A DNA stretch of 64,000 nucleotides from Fontisphaera persica (GTDB taxonomy: Bacteria > Verrucomicrobiota > Verrucomicrobiia > Limisphaerales > Fontisphaeraceae), in contig NZ_CP116615.1 of the NCBI RefSeq assembly GCF_024832785.1, positions 3,534,001-3,598,000 of the forward strand, in the 5' to 3' direction. Position numbers and translations under genes: made by a program. Each line of letters opens with the position of its first letter. Positions within the stretch are counted from its first letter, which is position 1. Shown here in pieces: positions 45,779-54,700 of the stretch. The notes under the pieces are model-generated. The model was not told the DNA's origin. It saw nothing but the letters and a program-made list of their open reading frames with translations, and searched no databases.

Positions 45779-48700
45779 TCAGGGCACCACGATGCGGAAG
45801 AAGCCGCGGTCGCTCAGGTTCAACGGCACCGAGAACGTGCTCGACGGCCCGGTGAGCACGTTGGTGGAGAGCCGCAGCCATTGCACCAAATTGGTGGAGG
45901 CTTCCAGGTAGTACACGCTGCCCGGCTGGCCCGTGATGGTCAATTGCAACTGGCCGCCTGTGGCCACCACACCACCAAACGAAGGCGGAGTCGCGGGACT
46001 CACCCCCACCACCACGCGGGCCAGGTTGTTGTCCGCCGCCGGGTCAGCGACGCTGCTCACCACCGTGGCGAGGTTGGTCAGCACGCCCGGATTCGGGCAG
46101 TTGACCACCAGGGTCAGGGTGGCCGAGGCGCCCACCGCCAGATTGCCCACGTTCAGGGTGACAAGATTGCTTGCGATGACCGGCGCGCCCACCGACGCGC
46201 TCGCATTGACCAGGGTGGTACCCACCGGCAGGCGGTTGGTCACCACAATCCCCTGCGCCGCCACCGGGCCGCCATTCTGCACCGTGATGGTGTAGGTGAC
46301 GTTGCTGTTGGCCACCAGGTTGGCCGTGGAGGCAGTGGCCGCCACCGCCACGTCGGCCGCGGGCGCGAAGTTCTCCACCGTGCTGATTTCGAGGCTCCAG
46401 CCGCCGGCAATCAAGCCCACGTCCGGCGAGGCCATATCCTGCACGTACAAGGCCCACACACCGTTGGGATTGGTGCCGTTGAAGACGGCCAGCACATTAT
46501 TGGTGGCGGACGGCAACGCCGGCGCCGGCGCCGGGAAGGCCAGGCTGAAGTAATTGGTGGGGCGATACCGGCCCGTGGTGACGGCCGCGTTGGCCGGCAG
46601 CGCGTTGGTGGCCGTGTCATCAAAGGTCAGCGTCACGCCCTGCAAGGCATTCTCCCAGCCGCCAATGGCGTAACCCATCAACACCACGCGCTGGCCCTGC
46701 GGGCCGACGAGCATCATGCTGATGTCGCGCGGGAAGGCATGGGAGAGATTGCTCACCGTGACGGTGACCTTGCCCACGCTGCCGTTGAGGCCCGTCACGT
46801 TGATGAGGGACGGATACGGCGTGGCCGGGGCGTCATCCACAATGGTGATGGGATTGGCATTGGCAAAGCGGGTGGTGCGCGCCCCCACCTGCAGGTCAAA
46901 GGTCACCGTGCCCGCGTCCTGCGCGCCATCCTGCAACCGCAAGGTGGCCCGCACCAGGCCGCCGTTGGTCGCGCCCACCGTGAAGGTAAAGGCGCGGCTG
47001 ACCGAAACCCCGCCCGGCAGGAGCAGCCCGTAGGTTTGCGCCGCGCCCGGATTCACCACGCCATTGGTGGGCAGGAGCGTCGCCACCACGTTGGAGGCCG
47101 CCACGTTGCCGATGTTGCGCAACGCCAGCCGCACCGTCACCGTCTCGCCCTGGTCCAGCGAGCCATTGACCGGCCCGCTCTCCGAGACCAGCGCTGCCGC
47201 CACCGGCACGATGATGCTGTCGTCGTCATCCAGTATGGTGAGCACCGCCGCCCCCTGCACAATGGTGGCCCCGCGCGACGGGAAGGTCAGCGCGATGTTC
47301 ACCGTGCGCGCGCCGTCCTTCACCTGGTTCTGGTGGATGGGGATGCTCACGGTCTTCTGGCTTTCATTGGCGCTGAAGAACAGCGTGAAATTCGTCGGCG
47401 CGTAATGCGTCCCCGGCACGGCCGTGCCGCCACCCACGCTGAAGTTCACCGAGGCCGGCGCGCCCAGGCTGCCGGTGCGGCGCACCACAATGACCGCAGC
47501 GCCGCCGCCTTCGCTGACGGAGTAGGCGGTCGCGCTCAAGGACAGGTAACTGTCATTGTCCACAATGGTCAGCACCGCGTTGCTGCGCGCCCCTATCTGC
47601 GCGCCCAGCGAGGCGCCAAACAATTGCAGATTCAACGTCTTGTTGGCATTGGTCACCGCGTTGTCGGTGATGGGCACCACGATGTTTTTCACCGCTTCAT
47701 TGGTGCCAAAGACCAGCGTGCCGCTGACCGGCGTGTAATCCGAGCCGGGCACAGCCGTCCCGCCGCCGGTGCTGTAGCCCACGGTGGCCACCGCCGTGAG
47801 GCCGCCCAGCCGCTCGACCGCGATGCTGGCGGTTCCCGCATCCTCATTGACCAGGTAGGTGGAGGCGGTGAACTGGATAAGCGATTCATTGTCCAAAATG
47901 GTCACCACCGCCGTGGACGGCTCGGCCAGCGTCGCGCCGTCCCGCGGATTCACCAGCCGCAAGACCACCGTCTCCGGCCCTTCCACCTCGAAGTCGTCAT
48001 ACACCCAGAGCCAAAAGTTGGTGACGAGCTGGCCGTCCCCAAAAACCATCATGTTGGTGATGCCCTCATAATCCAGACCGGCCGTGGCGGTGCCGCCGCC
48101 GCTGACCAAATCCACCCGCACCTGACCCGTGCTGCCATTGGTGCGCACCACTGTGATATAGGAAAGGAACCCGCCTTCCGCTGCCTCATACGTTGTCGCG
48201 GAGAAACGGAACGCGCCCGGCGTCAAATCGTCATCCAGAATCGTCAGTTCGGCCTGGCTGTTCAAAAAGTCGAGGCTCGCGCCGCCTTGCGGATTGGACA
48301 ATACCAGCAGCACCGTTTCGTTGCCTTCCGACAGGCTGTCGTCCAGCACCCGCACCGGGAAGCTCTTGGCGGTCTCGCCATCGGCAAACTGCAAAGTGCC
48401 GCTGGCCACCACAAAATCGGCCCCGGCCGTGGCGCTGCCGGGCAACACCTGATAATCCACCGCCACAATGCCCAGGCTGCCGTTGGTGCGCTGCACGGTA
48501 ATGTTGACCACACCGGCATTCTCCGCGGCCTGGTAGGTAAGCACCGGGAAGCCCAGCACGCCCGGACCAAAGTCATTGTCCACAATGGTCAGCGTGGCGT
48601 TGGTCATGCCCAAGATGGCATTGACCGGATTTGACAGGCGAATGTCCACCGTTTCATTGCCCTCAATCAGGGTGTCGTCAAAAATCTGTATGGTGAGGGT

Positions 48701-51700
48701 GGCCCGCGTCTGGCCATCCAGGAAGAACAACGTGCCGGACACCGCCTGGTAATCCGCGCCCCCGTCCGCCGTCCCGCCGCCCACCGTGTAATCCACCAGC
48801 GCGATGCCAAAGGTGCTGCCGCTGCGCTCCACCTCCACCTGCGCGAAGCCGGCGCCTTCGTTGACACTGTAATTGACCTGCGCGAAGCGAATCACCGCAT
48901 CGTCCTCCTCAATCTGCACCGTGGCGGAACTCTGCGGCCCCAATTCCGCCCCGCCCTGCGGGTTGGACAAGGTCACGCGGAAGGTGCGGCCGCTGCCGCT
49001 CACCTGGTCATCATAGACCGGCACCGTGAAGGTCCGCACCGTCTCCCCGTCGCCAAACGTCAACGTGCCGCTGACCGCCGTGTAATGCACGCCCGCGCGC
49101 GCCGTGCCGTCGCTGGTGGCGTAATCCACCGACACGCTGCCCGCGGTGCCCACGTTGCGCACCACGGTAATCACAGCGTTCGACGCATTCTCCGCCACCG
49201 TGAAGCTGGCCACCGCGAAGCTGAAAGCGCCCGGCCCGCGGTTGAAGCCGTTGTTCAGGCGGGTCAGGTAGGCCTGCCGCACACCGTTGAAGGTCTGGAA
49301 GCCGCCCGCCACCACAATGCGCTGGTCCGCCTGCAAGGCCACGGCGCTGACGTAATTATCCGCCCCGGTCCCGATGTTGAAGCTGGTGTCCACCGCCCCG
49401 TTGGCCAGCAGGCGCGTCAGCCGGCTGCGCGGATAGCCGTTGAAGGAGGTGAAGGCGCCGCCCACCAAAATCCGGCCGTCGGGCTGCAGCGCAATCGAGT
49501 TCACAAATTCATCCGCGCCGCCCCCCGGATTGAATTCCAGGTCCAGCGCCCCGCTGGGCAGCAACCGGGCGATGCGCCCGCGGCTGACGCCGGAGACGGT
49601 GGTAAAGAGACCGCCCATGAGCACCCGGTTCTCGGCGTCCACCACCACCGACCGCACGGAGCCTTCCGGTCCCGCGCCCGGATTGAACGTGGTATCCACC
49701 ATGCCGCTGGCCAGCAGCCGCGCCACTCGCGCCCGCGGCAAACCGCCCACGTGCGTGAAATCACCGCCAATGACAATGCGGCCATCGGACTGCACGGCAA
49801 TGGCCCGCACCGGAGCGTCCGGCCCTTCGCCGAAGCCGAAGGAGAAGTCGGCCACACCGTTGGTGTTGAGCCGGACCAGGTAGCTGCGTTGCGTGAAGCC
49901 CACCCGCGTAAAGAGGCCACCCACCAAGATGCGGCCATCCGGCTGCACATAAAGCGCATTCACCGCGTTGTCCAACTGCGCGTTGAAGGTGGGGTCCACC
50001 GCGCCGTCCGGGAGCAACCGCACCAGATAAGAATTGGTGCTCGTGCCAAAGCCGGTGAACGAGCCGCCCACATAGGCCCGGCCGTCCTCCAGCGCCACCA
50101 TGGCCCGAACCACGCCATTGGACGGCCCCACGCCGACGTTATAGACCGTGTCCAGCGTGCCGTTGAGATTCAGCCGCGCCACATTGCTGCGCGCGATGCC
50201 GTCCACCATGGTGAAGGTGCCGCCGATGTAAATCTTGTTTTCGCCGTTGGTCTGCACGTACAGCGCATCCACCGAGCCATTGATGAAGGGCGCAAAGCCC
50301 ACATTGACCGAGCCGGCCACAGGGCTGCTCTCGGTGATGGTGAGCACGGCGTTGGTGATGGCGCCCAGGCCGGCGTTGGTGGGATTGAACAAGCTCAGGC
50401 GCACCGTCTTGTTCAAATCCGCCCCGGCCAGCTCAATGAGCGGCACCACGATGCTGCCGGTGACCTGGCCATTGGTCAGCACCAGCGTGCCGGACACCGC
50501 CTGGTAGTGCACCCCCGCCACCCCTGAGCCGTCCGCCGTGGCATAGTCCACCGACACCTCGCCCAGCCAGCCATTGGTGCGCAGGACGGTAATCACGGCG
50601 TTGGTGCTGTTTTCCGCCACCGTGTATTGCGCGGAGGCAAACGTCAGGAAGCCCGGCCCCACGCTGCTGTCCAGAATGGTCAGGGTGGCCTGCGCAGGCG
50701 CGCCCAGGGTGGCGCCGCCGAGGGCATTGGACAAAACCAAACCCACGGTCAAATCACCTTCCACCGCATTGTTGCTCAACACGGTCACGAAGAACGTCTT
50801 GGGCGTGGCATCCCCGTTGAGCCACGTCAGCACGCCATTGGTGGGCACGTAATTCACCCCCGGCTGAGCCGTACCCGTGGTGGTGGCGTAGGCCACGCTG
50901 ATGTTGCCCACCGCGCCATAACGGCGGTTGACCGTGATGGCCACCACGCCGCTGGTCTCGCTGCCCGCAAAGTTGGTGGCGGCAAACGCCAGATTGCCGT
51001 TCAGCAGCGGCGTCTCCAGAATGGTCACCGTCGCCTGATTCAAGTTGCCCAGGGTCACCCCGGCGGCGCCGCGCGCGTTGGCCAGGCGCACCAGGAACAC
51101 TTCATTGGTCTCCGCCAGGAAATCCTGCAGGATGGGCACGCTGAAGCTCTTGACCGTTTCGCCGTCGGCGAAGGATAGCGTGCCCGAGCGCGGCGCATAA
51201 TCGGCGCCCGCCTGCGCGGTGAAGTCGGCCGTGGCATAATCCACGGCCACCACCCCGCTGCTGCCGCCCGTGCGCACCACCCGAATCACCAGATTGGTTT
51301 CGTATTCATTGACCACATACGTGGGGAACTCAAAGTTGAGCGTGCCCGCCGCGAAGTCATTGTCGCGAAGGGTCAAGGTGGCCACCGCTTGGCCCAGCAC
51401 GGAGTTGCCCGAGGGATTGCTCAGGGCCAATAACACCGTCTCGTCCCCTTCCGCGCGGTTGTCGTCCTGCAGGGTGACAAAGTAATACTTGACGGTCTCG
51501 CCCGGGAGGAAGGTCAGCGTCGTGGCCGAGGCGGTATAATCGCTGCCAGCCGTGGCGGTGCCGCCGGCCACTTCAATGTCCACCGCGGCAAAGTTGTTGG
51601 TGGCGCCGGTGCGTCTCACTGTGATGACTGCAAAGCCGCTGGGCACGTTTTCATTCACCACAAAGTCCGCCTCGGCAAAGCCAATCAGGTTGTCATCACT

Positions 51701-54700
51701 GATAATCACCAGTTGGGCATTCACCTGGGCATCCAGCTCCGCCGCCGTGCCCAAGGTGATATTGGTGGGGTTGCTGAGCGCCAGATTCACCGTCTCCGCC
51801 GCCTCCACCTCGTTGTCGTTGATGATGGGCACCTCAAAGGTCTGCAACACTTCACCCGGCGGGAACACCAGCTCGCCGCTGACCGGCAGGTAGTCATTCG
51901 GCCCGGCCGTGCCGCCCGGCACCGTGGCATAGGCCACGCGCACCTCGTTGGACAAGCCCCAGTTGCGGCGCACCGTGACGACGGCATTGGTCACGTTTTC
52001 ATCCTGGTAAAACGCCGCCGCCAGAAACTCCAGCCGCCCGGACCCATAATTCCGGTGGCCAATGATGCGCGCCAGATAGGCCCGCGGCACGCCGTTGAAG
52101 CTCAAGAAGCCGCCGCCAATCACAATCTGGTCATCCGATTGATTCACCACGGCCGCGATGTGCGCATCGGCGCCCGTGCCAAAATTAATCGTCAAATCAT
52201 TGGCGCCATCGTCCATCAACCGGGTGATGCGGCTGCGGAACACGTCATTGAACCGCAGGAAATCACCCACCACCACCACCTTGCCGTCACTCTGGAGCGA
52301 AAGGCCAAACACCGCCCCGTCCGCCCCGGACAGGCCAGCCAGGAAGTTGGTGTCCAGCGCGCCGCTGGGCAGCAGCCGCGCCACGTGGCCGCGCGGCTGG
52401 TTGTCCACCGCGGTGAACAAGCCGCCAATGACGATGCGCCCGTCCTCCTGCACGGCAATGGCGCGCACTGAATCATTCGGGCCGAGGCCCGGGTCAAACG
52501 CCGCGTCTGGTGTGCCGTCGGGATTCACCCGCACGAGGTGATTGCGCGGCAGGCCGCGGTACTTGGTGAAAGTGCCGCCCACCAGCAGTTTGCCGTCCGG
52601 TTGATATGCCACCGCGTACACCGGTCCATTGGGGCCGGTGCCCGGATTAAAGCTGAGCTGCAACGTGCCGTTGGTGTCCAGCACTGCCAGACTGGGCCGC
52701 TCCACGCCGTTGAACGTGTTGAACGACCCGCCAACGGCCACCCGTCCATCCGGATGCACCGCCAGCGCATACACCGGGTTGTTGGCGCCCGTGCCGCGGG
52801 CAAAGAAGCTGTCCAGCCGCCCGTCACTGTTCAGGCGGGCCACCCCGAAGCGGTTGGTCACGTCAAACCGGCTGAAACGGCCGCCCACCAGAATCTTGCC
52901 ATCCGCCTGCACGGCCACCGCATGAACCGTGTCATTGAAGCCCTGCAGCGGGTCAAAAGTGGCGTCCAGCGCCCCATTGACATGCAGCCGGGCAATGCGG
53001 TTGCGCGGCTGGCCGTTCACACTGGTGAAGTCGCCGCCCACAATGAGCTTGCCATCCCGTTGGACCGCCAGCGCCCGCACAAAATTGTCAATGCCCGGGC
53101 TGGCGTTGAAGATGGTGTCCACCCAACCGGCCGACAAATTATATGACTCGAAGTCAACGATCATCAGCACGGCGCTGGCATTCGCCCCCAGCCCGGCTTT
53201 GGCGGGGTTGCTGAGCCGCAAGCCCAGCATCCGGTTCCCCTCCAGCGCCGGATGGTAAAGGATGGGCACGGTAAAGGTCTTTGGCAGCACATCGCCGTCC
53301 TCCCACACCAGCACCCCTGAAGTCCCCATGTAATGCACGCCTTCCACGGCGGCGTCCGGGCCGGTCAACGTCTCAGTGGCGTATTCCACGGTGACGCGCC
53401 CGCTGCGCCCGCCGCGGCGCACCACCGTCAGCGTGGCCAGCGGCTCCTGTTCATTAATCGCAAAGCGCGGCTGCAGGAATTCCAGCGTGCCGTAGGCGTC
53501 ATCGTCCAAAAGATTGACCACCGCGCTGGTAATGATGCCCAACTGCGAATACGTGCCGGCGTTGGTGGCCAGCAGCACCTGGAATTGCTCGGGGCCCTCC
53601 ACCAAATCATCCGGCAGCAACGGCACCAGCAGGGTCTTGGCGGTCTCTCCATGCGCAAAGAACAGCAGATTGGTGGACGCCACAAAATCCGCTCCCGCCA
53701 GCCCCGCGCCGTTGGTCAGCCCGGGAATTTCCCGCACGATGACCTGCACCACCTGCGTGCTGAGCGCGCCGCCCGTGCGCCGCACCGTGATGGGCACGGC
53801 ATTGGTGCTTTCGCTGATGAAATATTCATGCGAGCTGAAGCTCAAGCTGCCCCGGCCATTGTCATTGTCGGTGATGATGAGTGTGGCCGTGTCGCGCCCC
53901 AGGGTGGCGCCGCCCAGCGGGTTGAACAAATACAGCAGCACCGTTTCTTCCGGCTCCAGGGCGGTGTCATTGAGAATGGGCACGCGGAAGGTCAGGTTGG
54001 TCACCCCCGCCGCAAAGGTCAGCACGCCGCTGGCCAGCGTGTAATCGGCGTTGCGCGTGGCCGTGCCGTCCAGGGTGATATACTGCACTGACACACTGCC
54101 ATTGGAGCCGTTGGTGCGGGTTACGGTAATCACCGCATTGGTGCCATCCTCGGCCACATAATAATAAGGGGTGGCAAATCCCAGCACCCCATTCTCGAAA
54201 TCATTGTCCACAATGGTCACCCGGGCCACTGTCTGGAAGCCAAAAGCATGAAGGGCCGAATTGGTGGAGAATCGGGCCGGAATTTCAAACACGAGGGAAA
54301 ACTCGCGATTCCCATCGCGCACCTGATTGTCCAGGATGGGCACCTGCACCAGCACGCTGCCCCCCTCGCAACCAGACCAAGCCACCCTCTGGCGAATCGG
54401 CTGATAATCCACCCCCGCCACAGCGCTCCCATCCACCGTGTACACCACCCCCGTGACTGCCCCCAGCACGCCAAACTGGCGGGTCACATCCACATAAACC
54501 AGGACGGTGGACGCATTTTCATCCACCGTGTACTCCGTGCGCACAATCTGGATGTTGCCCCGGCGGTTGTTTTCGGGCGGGGTGATGCCCCCCACCAGCA
54601 GCGTGTAGTTGTGTTGTACGCGCACATCCTGCGCCGAGAAGCCGCCGCCCACTCTATCAAAACGCCCACCCACCAGCACCGAACCATCGGCCGGGTCCAC

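Noticed and set aside
45881-48634. 917-codon open frame on the plus strand, and similar long frames at 49085-50527, 57660-59252 and 59586-61133
   Set aside because: They run antisense to the giant secreted protein genes; the His/Arg/Gln-rich translations lack any domain and are shadows of the GC-rich coding strand.
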